A stretch of 14,573 bases of DNA from an uncultured Eubacteriales bacterium (GTDB lineage: Bacteria; Bacillota; Clostridia; Lachnospirales; Lachnospiraceae): the NCBI GenBank assembly GCA_949286775.1, contig CASEDW010000149.1, forward strand, positions 1 to 14,573, given 5' to 3'. The notes under the pieces were generated by a model. It saw nothing but the letters and a program-made list of their open reading frames with translations, ran no database searches and was not told the DNA's origin. Shown here one piece after another: positions 7,998-13,854 of the stretch (positions within the stretch are counted from its first letter, which is position 1; every line of letters starts with the position of its first letter). A program made the translations under genes and the position numbers.

Positions 7998-8379
7998 GAT
8001 GGAGCAGGATATGTAATCGCGGCTGACTTTTGTCAGGTGAGGAAAGTCCGGGCTTCGCAGGGCAGGATGCCGGATAACGTCCGGCGGGGGTGACCCCGGG
8101 AAAGTGCAACAGAGAATAACCGCCCGGAACCATGAATAGTGTGCAAATGCGCAGGGCTTATGAGTAGTGGTTCTGGGCAAGGGTGAAAAGGCAGTGTAAG
8201 AGACTACCGCCTGGCTGGTAACAGACAGGGCTGTGTAAACCCCATTCGAAGCAAGATCAGATAAAAAGCTATGCGGCGGCCCGTCGCGCTTTTGGGTAGA
8301 TCGCTTGAGCTCACAGGCAACTGTGTTCCTAGACAGATGATTACACACGACATAACCCGGCTTATCGTCCGGCTCCATC
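7998..8379 (+). ncRNA. rnpB: RNase P RNA (catalytic RNA that trims tRNA 5' ends), type-A-like
   Basis: About 382 nt. The ends pair as P1: GATGGAGC (7998-8005) with GCTCCATC (8372-8379). Conserved blocks appear in order: GAGGAAAGTCCGGGC (about 8039-8053), AAAGTGCAACAGAGAATA (P3/P4 side, about 8101-8118), GGGTGAAAAGGCAGTG, TAAGAGACTACCGCC, GAAGCAAGATCAGATA, GGGTAGATCGCTTGAG, a P18 hairpin CACAG-GCAA-CTGTG, then ACACACGACATAACCCGGCTTATCG at the 3' side (given here as its two halves ACACACGACATAA and CCCGGCTTATCG). The arrangement after GAAGCAAG follows the E. coli-like type A rather than the Bacillus type B. Only four T follow P1, so there is no clear terminator; the 3' end may be made by processing, and transcription may continue into mtnA. 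Confidence 0.97.
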
Positions 8380-8410
8380 TTTTATAGAATTGAAAAAGGA
8401 GACTGCGAAA

Positions 8411-9493
8411 ATGGCAGAGAATAAATTATCATTTGCGGATTTTGATACAGTAGATCTTGACGAGGAACGTCAGGCTCTCGCGATAATAGACCAGACGAAG
8501 CTTCCGGGAAAGATGGAAATGCTTTATCTTACAAAACAGGAAGACATATGGGACGCTATCTATCTTTTAAAGGTAAGAGGAGCTCCTGCTATAGGAGTTT
8601 CCGCCGCTATAGGAATTTATCTTGCGGCAAAAGACATAAAAGCCGATTCATATGAAGATTTCCTCGCGCAGTTCAGAAAAGCAAAGGATTATCTTGATTC
8701 GGCAAGACCTACTGCCGTAAATCTCTCATGGGCTTTAAAACGTCAGGAACAGGTTGTTCTTTCCCATGCCAACGAACCTATAGAGGATATAGTTAAAGCG
8801 CTTCATGACGAAGCGATAGCGATACGTGACGAAGATATAGCCGTATGCCGTGCTATAGGCGAGTACGGACTTACCCTTGTCAAAGACGGAGACGGACTTC
8901 TTACTCACTGCAACGCGGGAAGACTTGCTACGGTCAAATACGGAACCGCTACGGCGCCGATGTATATAGGAGCTGAAAAGGGATACAAATTTAAAATATT
9001 TGCCGATGAGACAAGACCGCTTTTGCAGGGCGCGCGCCTTACTGCTTTTGAACTTGCCGAGGCGGGCATGGACGTTACTCTTGAGTGCGACAACATGTCG
9101 GCGACAGCGATGAGAAACGGATGGATACAGGCTGTATTTGTAGGATGCGACCGCGTTGCGGCGAACGGAGATACGGCAAATAAAATAGGAACATCAATGG
9201 TGGCTCTCGCGGCAGCCAGATACGGAGTTCCGTTTTATGTATGCGCTCCGACATCTACCATCGACATGGCTACGGAAACAGGAAAAGACATAAAGATAGA
9301 ACAGAGAAAACCTGAAGAAGTAACTGAGATGTGGTATAAGGAGAGAATGGCTCCTGAAAACATAAAGGTTTTCAATCCTGCGTTTGACGTAACTGACGCT
9401 GATCTTATAACAGGTATAGTAACCGAGTATGGAATAGCAAGACCGCCATATAAAGAAGCGTTTGAAGAAATCTTCCGGAGGAAGAATGGATGA
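8411..9493 (+). CDS. mtnA: S-methyl-5-thioribose-1-phosphate isomerase (MtnA family)
   Basis: 360 aa. MtnA turns methylthioribose-1-phosphate into methylthioribulose-1-phosphate in methionine salvage; relatives act on deoxyribose- or ribose-1-phosphate. The N-terminal domain shows VRGAPAIGVSAAIGI. The catalytic cysteine is C167 in THCNAG and the catalytic aspartate D247 in GCDRVAANGD, followed by NKIGTSMVALAA. ATG 8411 has AAGGAG 9 bases upstream; an in-frame TTG at 8390 would include that SD and is rejected. No other methionine-salvage gene (mtnK, mtnB or an aldolase) is in the window, so the substrate cannot be fixed from context. No promoter is seen between it and rnpB (31 bases), suggesting read-through from rnpB. 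Confidence 0.93.
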   Translation: MAENKLSFADFDTVDLDEERQALAIIDQTKLPGKMEMLYLTKQEDIWDAIYLLKVRGAPAIGVSAAIGIYLAAKDIKADSYEDFLAQFRKAKDYLDSARPTAVNLSWALKRQEQVVLSHANEPIEDIVKALHDEAIAIRDEDIAVCRAIGEYGLTLVKDGDGLLTHCNAGRLATVKYGTATAPMYIGAEKGYKFKIFADETRPLLQGARLTAFELAEAGMDVTLECDNMSATAMRNGWIQAVFVGCDRVAANGDTANKIGTSMVALAAARYGVPFYVCAPTSTIDMATETGKDIKIEQRKPEEVTEMWYKERMAPENIKVFNPAFDVTDADLITGIVTEYGIARPPYKEAFEEIFRRKNG

Positions 9494-10845
9494 GCAAAGA
9501 CGAAGAACTGATCATTGAGTTTGAGGAAGCGGTTAATGAAGACGGATCTGACTTGCATGCTGATACTGAAAAAGAGGATATTCCCGAAAAAACCGAAGAA
9601 AATTTAAAACCCGAAGAAAAAATAAAAACCGAGGAAGAACTTTTAAAGGCTTTTGAAGAAGAGTACAACGAGGGACGCGACGAAAGAGCGCAAAGCGATG
9701 AGCTTGCAAATAGAGAAGAACAATCCTCAGAGGAAATTCAGTTTTTTGATGAAGACGATGAAGAAGCTGACATTGATGAAGAAGTTGACAATGAAGACCT
9801 CGAAATTATAGAAACTGACGGCGAAGAAGGTTCAGGGACAGAAAGTGCAAAAGCATCTGCGGAACCTCAAATAAATGATGAAGAGGCGGATGACGCCGCG
9901 AGAGCTCTTGAAGAGTATGAGCGGAGAATGGAAGCTGAAGCTGCCGCAAAGAGACAAGAAGAGGCTCAGATATACCGTCAGCTGATGCATGAAGAAGAAA
10001 AGCCGAAAGAAACTTTAGAAAATATTCCGGAAGAAAAGATTTTGTCGGGCGAAACAGTGATCGCCGAAGCGGTTTCTAAAAAGATTATTTCAGAAAATGA
10101 AATATCAAAGCAGGAGGAATCTGAAAGTCTGCAAAATTCCCAGGAAATCGAAGTAAGCGAAAAAGTTGCCCTTGATGAAAAGAAACCGGTTTACATCACA
10201 GAAAAAGGACGTCTTCCGCTGTCGGTTTGCATCGAGACAAATGATAAAATAGTATCGCGGATCGCTCAGATAGGAGATGTTCTTCCTGTTAAATGCACTA
10301 AAGAATTTTACGCTGAAAGTTTCGGCGCGGTATCCGTAGCTCTGAATTTATATGCCGGAGAAAGACCCTTTACATCGCAGAACAGACTTATAACAAAAAC
10401 GAGATTCAAAGGCGCACGTATGATCGATCCCGGAAAGGCGGTCATCACCGTTGAACTGGAAATAGATACTGACTGCAATATAAAATTAACGGTTATAGAT
10501 GAAGGAAGCCTGAAAAAGAGAACCGCTGTGATAGACAATTCATGGGTTCCGTCTGACGATGAAATATACAGGATCGTACAGGAGGCAAAGGAAAATTTCG
10601 AAGACGACAATAAACTGAGGGAAAGGATAAGGCTTATAAGACAGGCGCGGGAGGGCCTTATTCAGGCAAAGGAAGCTCTGAAATCAAGGAAGAAAAAACT
10701 TTCCAAAGAGCAGAAAAACGTCATAAAGAAAAAATGCAGACGCTTAAGTCAGAGATTAAAAAGAGCGGATATGCGCGAGATGTCGGCATTGACGGAGAAG
10801 GGAATTATCGACGCGTTGTCATCGCTGAACAGTGAATTAAGATAA
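9490..10845 (+). CDS. Orphan Hsp70/DnaK-like substrate-binding-domain protein with long acidic N-terminus, no ATPase domain
   Basis: 451 aa, unfamiliar as a named protein. Residues 1 to about 235 are low-complexity, rich in Glu/Asp and probably disordered, with a charged helical stretch near 137-170 (EEYERRMEAEAAAKRQEEAQ). Residues 240-352 read as an Hsp70 substrate-binding beta domain: GRLPLSVCIET at 240-250 (DnaK: PLSLGIET), LYAGERPF at 287-294 (DnaK: LQGER), VITVELEID at 318-326 (DnaK: QIEVTFDID) and a TVID strand. VPSDDEIYRIVQEAKENFED at 353-372 matches the DnaK start of the helical lid (GLNEDEIQKMVRDAE). A basic helical region fills 373-451. No actin-like nucleotide-binding domain, linker motif, signal peptide or membrane segment is present. 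ATG overlaps the mtnA stop by 4 bases (ATGA), so the two are translationally coupled. Homology is read by eye; the function is unknown, possibly peptide binding. Confidence 0.78.
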   Translation: MSKDEELIIEFEEAVNEDGSDLHADTEKEDIPEKTEENLKPEEKIKTEEELLKAFEEEYNEGRDERAQSDELANREEQSSEEIQFFDEDDEEADIDEEVDNEDLEIIETDGEEGSGTESAKASAEPQINDEEADDAARALEEYERRMEAEAAAKRQEEAQIYRQLMHEEEKPKETLENIPEEKILSGETVIAEAVSKKIISENEISKQEESESLQNSQEIEVSEKVALDEKKPVYITEKGRLPLSVCIETNDKIVSRIAQIGDVLPVKCTKEFYAESFGAVSVALNLYAGERPFTSQNRLITKTRFKGARMIDPGKAVITVELEIDTDCNIKLTVIDEGSLKKRTAVIDNSWVPSDDEIYRIVQEAKENFEDDNKLRERIRLIRQAREGLIQAKEALKSRKKKLSKEQKNVIKKKCRRLSQRLKRADMREMSALTEKGIIDALSSLNSELR

Positions 10846-10857
10846 CTAATACCGCCT

Positions 10858-10898
10858 GCGGGCAGATATGCAATAAAATGTCTGCCCGCTGCGCTTTT
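10858..10898 (+). terminator. Terminator after the Hsp70-like gene
   Basis: GCGGGCAGA (10858-10866) pairs perfectly over 9 bp with TCTGCCCGC (10881-10889) around a 14-base loop, followed by TGCGC and TTTT. The T run is short and offset, so strength is uncertain. It closes the rnpB-mtnA side before the ribosomal protein operon. Confidence 0.7.
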
Positions 10899-10899
10899 G

Positions 10900-10962
10900 A
10901 AAAAACTGATAAAAAGCCCTTGAAAAACTAAGGTGAAAAATCGCTGAAAAACCCTTTAAAAA
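10900..10962 (+). promoter_or_regulatory. Phased A-tracts (likely curved DNA/UP element) upstream of the rpmG promoter
   Basis: Six runs of 5-6 A occur at 10900-10905, 10911-10915, 10923-10927, 10936-10940, 10947-10951 and 10958-10962. Centre-to-centre spacing is 10.5-13 bases, close to the helical repeat. The last run ends 13 bases before the -35 box. Such phasing is known to bend DNA and A-rich stretches here can bind the RNA polymerase alpha C-terminal domain; the role here is inferred. Confidence 0.65.
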
Positions 10963-10975
10963 CATAAATAGAGTG

Positions 10976-11004
10976 TTGACATAAGACTGCAATCATGCTA
11001 TAGT
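10976..11004 (+). promoter_or_regulatory. Strong sigma-A promoter of the rpmG-secE-nusG-rplK-rplA operon
   Basis: TTGACA (10976-10981), a 17-base spacer and TATAGT (10999-11004). The -35 is perfect and the -10 has five of six consensus bases. Start is expected near 11011, giving a leader of about 80 nt before rpmG. Confidence 0.93.
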
Positions 11005-11010
11005 GCGGAG

Positions 11011-11091
11011 GTAAGACATGAAACAGGTCTTTTTTTTATGCCTAAAAAAAGATCTTTGTGATTGCGAAAATACACATGGAGGTGGAGCAAC
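11011..11091 (+). promoter_or_regulatory. Leader of the rpmG operon with two competing hairpins around a T8 run
   Basis: AAGAC (11013-11017) can pair with GTCTT (11027-11031), directly followed by T (run 11030-11037), which looks like a tiny terminator. Alternatively GGTCTTTTTTT (11026-11036) pairs over 11 positions, one of them G-U, with AAAAAAAGATC (11044-11054), hiding the T run. The two are mutually exclusive. Regulation by this switch is inference; the first stem is short and lies right at the transcript start. The rpmG SD (GGAGGTG, 11078-11084) lies outside both. Confidence 0.4.
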
Positions 11092-11241
11092 GTGCGAGTT
11101 AAAATTACATTGGCATGTACAGAGTGTAAACAACGCAACTATAACATGACAAAAGAAAAAAAGAACCATCCGGACAGAATGGAAACAAGCAAGTACTGCA
11201 GATTCTGTAGAAAACATACGCTGCATAAAGAGACAAAGTAA
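11092..11241 (+). CDS. rpmG: 50S ribosomal protein L33 (zinc-binding type)
   Basis: 49 aa, the normal length for L33. Starts at GTG with GGAGGTGG 8-9 bases upstream. The protein begins MRVKITLACTEC and keeps both cysteine pairs, C9-x2-C12 (CTEC) and C36-x2-C39 (CRFC), so it is the zinc-binding C+ form; the NYNMTKEKKNHPDRME centre and the YCRFCRKHTLHKETK end are typical. L33 sits near the E site of the large subunit. First gene of the operon and 19 bases before secE, the classic order in Firmicutes. Confidence 0.97.
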   Translation: MRVKITLACTECKQRNYNMTKEKKNHPDRMETSKYCRFCRKHTLHKETK

Positions 11242-11260
11242 TTTTTGTGTGAGGTAGGAT

Positions 11261-11470
11261 ATGTCAGATAAAGCAGCTAAAACTGAAAAAAAGGCTAAAA
11301 GCAGTTTTTTCAAAGGACTTAAGGGCGAGTTCAAAAAGATTATCTGGACTGACAAAAAAACGCTTGTAAAGCAGACGATTGCCGTACTTTTAATTTCAGC
11401 AATCCTTTGCGTTATCATTACTTTAGTTGATTCCGGTGCTTTGGCATTGGTTGATCTCATGATTAAGTAA
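11261..11470 (+). CDS. secE: Preprotein translocase subunit SecE
   Basis: 69 aa, the single-membrane-span form of Gram-positive bacteria. SecE clamps SecY in the SecYEG channel. The cytoplasmic amphipathic helix carries the family motif GEFKKIIWTDKKTL (26-39), and one hydrophobic span follows (about 41-64, VLLISAILCVIITLV core) with a short end. GAGG sits 6 bases before the ATG. Lies between rpmG and nusG as in most bacteria; nusG begins 11 bases after its stop. Confidence 0.96.
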   Translation: MSDKAAKTEKKAKSSFFKGLKGEFKKIIWTDKKTLVKQTIAVLLISAILCVIITLVDSGALALVDLMIK

Positions 11471-11481
11471 GAGGTGGAATA

Positions 11482-12003
11482 ATGTCAGAAGCAAAATGGT
11501 ATGTAGTCCATACATATTCAGGCTATGAAAATAAAGTAAAAGCCAATATCGAAAAGACTATTGAGAACAGACATCTTGAAGATCAGATCCTTGAAGTTCG
11601 TGTCCCGATGGAAGAAGTTGTGGAGATGAAAAACGGATCCAAGAAACAGGTATCAAAAAAACTGTTTCCGGGTTATGTACTTCTGCACATGGTTATGAAT
11701 GACGATACCTGGTATGTAGTGCGCAATACGCGCGGAGTTACGGGATTCGTCGGACCCGGATCAAAACCGGTTCCATTAAAACAAAGCGAGTTAAAGGCTT
11801 TAGGCTCGGAAGAAGAGCAGAAAGTCGTAATGGATCTCGATGTAGGAGATTCGATCATAGTTACCGGAGGAGCCTGGAAAGATACTGAAGGCGTTATATC
11901 AGCCGTAAATCAGGCTAAACAGATGGTGACTATTCAGGTAGAGCTTTTCGGCCGCGCGACGCCGGTTGAAATAAGCTTTTCAGAAATCAAAAAGATCGGA
12001 TAA
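11482..12003 (+). CDS. nusG: Transcription termination/antitermination factor NusG
   Basis: 173 aa. Binds the RNA polymerase clamp helices and affects pausing and termination. The NGN domain spans residues 3-112, with KWYVVHTYSGYENKV at the start, LFPGYVLLHM at 61-70 and VRNTRGVTGFVG at 80-91. The KOW domain follows from about 120 (VGDSIIVTGGAWKDTEGVI), ending with the signature LFGRATPVEISFSEI at 155-169. GAGGTGG precedes the ATG. It is followed by a 60-base gap that contains the L1 operator rather than direct coupling to rplK. Confidence 0.98.
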   Translation: MSEAKWYVVHTYSGYENKVKANIEKTIENRHLEDQILEVRVPMEEVVEMKNGSKKQVSKKLFPGYVLLHMVMNDDTWYVVRNTRGVTGFVGPGSKPVPLKQSELKALGSEEEQKVVMDLDVGDSIIVTGGAWKDTEGVISAVNQAKQMVTIQVELFGRATPVEISFSEIKKIG

Positions 12004-12017
12004 GCCGATCAGACGAC

Positions 12018-12046
12018 GTGGGAGGGAAGATCCCCGCAATTACCAC
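12018..12046 (+). promoter_or_regulatory. L1 ribosomal protein leader (mRNA mimic of the 23S rRNA L1-binding site)
   Basis: GTGGGAGGG (12018-12026) and CCCCGCAATTACCAC (12032-12046) form GTGG/CCAC and GGG/CCC helices separated by an asymmetric internal loop. This copies the L1-binding stem of 23S rRNA, which from memory reads GUGGGAGGC on one side and GAAAUACCACC on the other. L1 made in excess is known to bind such a site and block translation of rplK-rplA. The stem ends 3 bases before the rplK SD (AGGAGG, 12050-12055). Confidence 0.82.
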
Positions 12047-12063
12047 TATAGGAGGTGCCGAAA

Positions 12064-12489
12064 ATGGCAAAGAAAGTTACAGGATATATTAAATTACAGA
12101 TTCCGGCCGGCAAGGCTACGCCTGCTCCACCAGTAGGACCAGCTTTAGGTCAGCACGGTGTAAACATCGTACAGTTCACAAAGGAGTTCAATGCGAGAAC
12201 AGCAGATAAAGGAGATCTTATTATCCCTGTAGTTATCACTGTTTACGCAGATAGAAGTTTCAGCTTCATCACAAAAACTCCTCCTGCAGCAGTTCTTCTT
12301 AAGAAAGCATGCAACCTTAAATCAGGTTCAGGCGTTCCTAACAAGACAAAAGTAGCGACTATTTCCAGCGACAAGATTCGTGAGATCGCAGAGATGAAGA
12401 TGCCTGATCTTAACGCGGCAACTATCGAAGCTGCTATGAGCATGATCGCGGGAACAGCCAGAAGTATGGGTATTGTTGTAAAAGATTGA
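12064..12489 (+). CDS. rplK: 50S ribosomal protein L11
   Basis: 141 aa, exactly the usual size. L11 forms the GTPase-associated centre with 23S rRNA and is the target region of thiopeptides. Begins MAKKVTGYIKLQIPAGKA and carries the PAPPVGPALGQHGVNI segment (about 19-34) and the C-terminal rRNA-binding domain with KSGSGVPNK and the MSMIAGTARSMGI end. ATG 12064 is chosen: AGGAGG lies 8 bases upstream and the length fits. An in-frame GTG at 12055 overlaps the SD. Translation is presumably controlled by the L1 site just upstream. Confidence 0.98.
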   Translation: MAKKVTGYIKLQIPAGKATPAPPVGPALGQHGVNIVQFTKEFNARTADKGDLIIPVVITVYADRSFSFITKTPPAAVLLKKACNLKSGSGVPNKTKVATISSDKIREIAEMKMPDLNAATIEAAMSMIAGTARSMGIVVKD

Positions 12490-12513
12490 TAGACGACCAG
12501 GAGGTTATTTGAG

Positions 12514-13206
12514 ATGAAACACGGAAAAAAATACGCAGAAGCTGCAAAAGCAGTAGAGCGCACAAGATTATATGATCCAGAAGAGGCTATCAGCTTAGTA
12601 AAGAAGATCGCTTCAGCTAAGTTCGATGAGACTGTAGAGGCTCATATTCGTACAGGATGTGACGGACGTCATGCAGATCAGCAGATCCGCGGCGCTGTCG
12701 TACTTCCAAACGGAACAGGAAAAAAAGTTCGCGTACTTGTATTCGCAAAAGGCGCTAAAGCAGATGAGGCGCTGGCAGCAGGCGCTGATTATGTAGGAGC
12801 AGAGGAACTTGTTCCGAAGATCCAGAAAGACGGATGGCTTGATTTCGACGTTGTTGTAGCTACACCTGATATGATGGGTGTTGTAGGACGTCTCGGACGT
12901 GTACTTGGACCAAAAGGCCTTATGCCAAACCCAAAATCAGGTACAGTAACAATGGACGTAACAAAAGCCATTGCTGATATCAAAGCCGGTAAAGTTGAGT
13001 ATCGTCTCGACAAAACAAACATCATTCATTGCTTAGTTGGAAAAACTTCTTTCACAGAAGAGCAGCTTATGGAGAACTTTAACGCGCTCATTTCTGCCAT
13101 CAACAAAGCAAGACCGGCTGCTGTCAAAGGACAGTACCTTAAGAGCGTTTCAGTTTCTTCAACAATGGGACCTGGTGTTAAGATCAACACTTTAAAACTT
13201 GACTAA
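12514..13206 (+). CDS. rplA: 50S ribosomal protein L1
   Basis: 230 aa, full length. L1 builds the mobile stalk that moves E-site tRNA, and represses its own operon. The family motif CDGRHADQQIRGAVVLPNGT (about 49-68) is present, with the usual Pro of DPRHADQQ replaced by Gly. Domain II lies in the middle, and LGRVLGPKGLMPNPKSGTVT is about 129-148; the end SVSVSSTMGPGVKI closes domain I. AGGAGG lies 9 bases upstream of the ATG. Its last codon precedes a stop at 13204. rplJ and rplL, which usually follow with the L10 leader, are absent. Confidence 0.98.
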   Translation: MKHGKKYAEAAKAVERTRLYDPEEAISLVKKIASAKFDETVEAHIRTGCDGRHADQQIRGAVVLPNGTGKKVRVLVFAKGAKADEALAAGADYVGAEELVPKIQKDGWLDFDVVVATPDMMGVVGRLGRVLGPKGLMPNPKSGTVTMDVTKAIADIKAGKVEYRLDKTNIIHCLVGKTSFTEEQLMENFNALISAINKARPAAVKGQYLKSVSVSSTMGPGVKINTLKLD

Positions 13207-13236
13207 TTGTTGAGGTGACTGTTCGGACACTTTTTC

Positions 13237-13265
13237 TTGCATTTATCAGATGCAGATGTTATAGT
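13237..13265 (+). promoter_or_regulatory. Probable sigma-A promoter upstream of rimP-nusA
   Basis: TTGCAT (13237-13242), a 17-base spacer and TATAGT (13260-13265). The predicted start is near 13272. A TGCAT/ATGCA inverted repeat (13238-13242 and 13250-13254) overlaps the -35 box and spacer and could be an operator or chance. The promoter lies before, not after, the terminator at 13292. Confidence 0.72.
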
Positions 13266-13291
13266 GTCAAAAGAATATGTAACTGTTAACG

Positions 13292-13316
13292 GAGTGGACG
13301 AAAGTCCACTCTTTTT
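13292..13316 (+). terminator. Perfect intrinsic terminator between rplA and rimP, inside the rimP leader
   Basis: GAGTGGAC (13292-13299) and GTCCACTC (13304-13311) form an 8-bp perfect stem closed by a GAAA tetraloop and followed by TTTTT (13312-13316). It ends the rplKA operon. It also lies about 20 bases downstream of the predicted start of the rimP promoter, so it can act as an attenuator of rimP-nusA. Confidence 0.95.
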
Positions 13317-13340
13317 ATTGAAGTAAAGAAAAGTGAAAAT

Positions 13341-13808
13341 ATGAGCCGCAGAGAAGATATCGAAAGAAAAGCTGAGGAGCTGATAACTCCGATAATTCAG
13401 GAAAATGAGTTTGAACTTGTAGACATCGAATACGTCAAAGAGGGAAGCGATTTTTACCTTCGCGCGTATATTGACAAACCGGGCGGAATCGATGTTCTTG
13501 ACTGTGAAAAGGTGAGCAGGGCTTTTTCGCCGCTTTTGGATGAACATGATTTTATAGAAGACGCTTACATTCTTGAAGTAAGTTCGCCGGGACTTGGAAG
13601 ACCTTTGAAAAAAGACAAGGATTTTAAAAGAAATATCGGAAAGGATATTGAATTTAAAAGCTATAAAAGCATAGACGGAAAAAAAGAATTTTTCGGAACT
13701 CTGACCTCTTTTGACGGTGATACGTTCACCGTGGAGGATGAGGACGGAAGATCATTAACATATAACAGAAAAGACATGGCCCTTATAAGGGAATATGTCG
13801 AATGGTAA
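13341..13808 (+). CDS. rimP: Ribosome maturation factor RimP
   Basis: 155 aa, normal length. RimP binds the 30S subunit and helps late assembly around S12. The N-terminal domain shows ELVDIEYVKEGSDFYLRAYI and DKPGGIDVLDCEKVSRA, and the central signature is LEVSSPGLGRPLKK (about 78-91). The C-terminal SH3-like domain covers about 92-155 (FFGTLTSFDGDTFTVED). The SD before the ATG is weak (AAGTGA), which may keep output low. It precedes nusA as in nearly all bacteria, here separated by 46 bases. Confidence 0.97.
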   Translation: MSRREDIERKAEELITPIIQENEFELVDIEYVKEGSDFYLRAYIDKPGGIDVLDCEKVSRAFSPLLDEHDFIEDAYILEVSSPGLGRPLKKDKDFKRNIGKDIEFKSYKSIDGKKEFFGTLTSFDGDTFTVEDEDGRSLTYNRKDMALIREYVEW

Positions 13809-13854
13809 CGAAAATAACTTTAGTTTGAATAACGGGAGGATAAGAGAAAAAGAG

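Noticed and set aside
11018..11150. Small frame starting ATG 11018 just after a GGAGG, overlapping rpmG out of frame
   Set aside because: The predicted transcript start (about 11011) leaves that GGAGG mostly untranscribed, and the peptide overlaps the well-supported rpmG frame.
13207..13236. Remnant of an L10 leader or a second terminator (a weak hairpin before TTTTTCTT)
   Set aside because: The stem is only 3-4 bp with mismatches and the L10-leader core motifs are not found.
13203..13547. Antisense open frame across the rplA-rimP gap
   Set aside because: It runs through the terminator and the rimP coding region on the wrong strand with no supporting signals.
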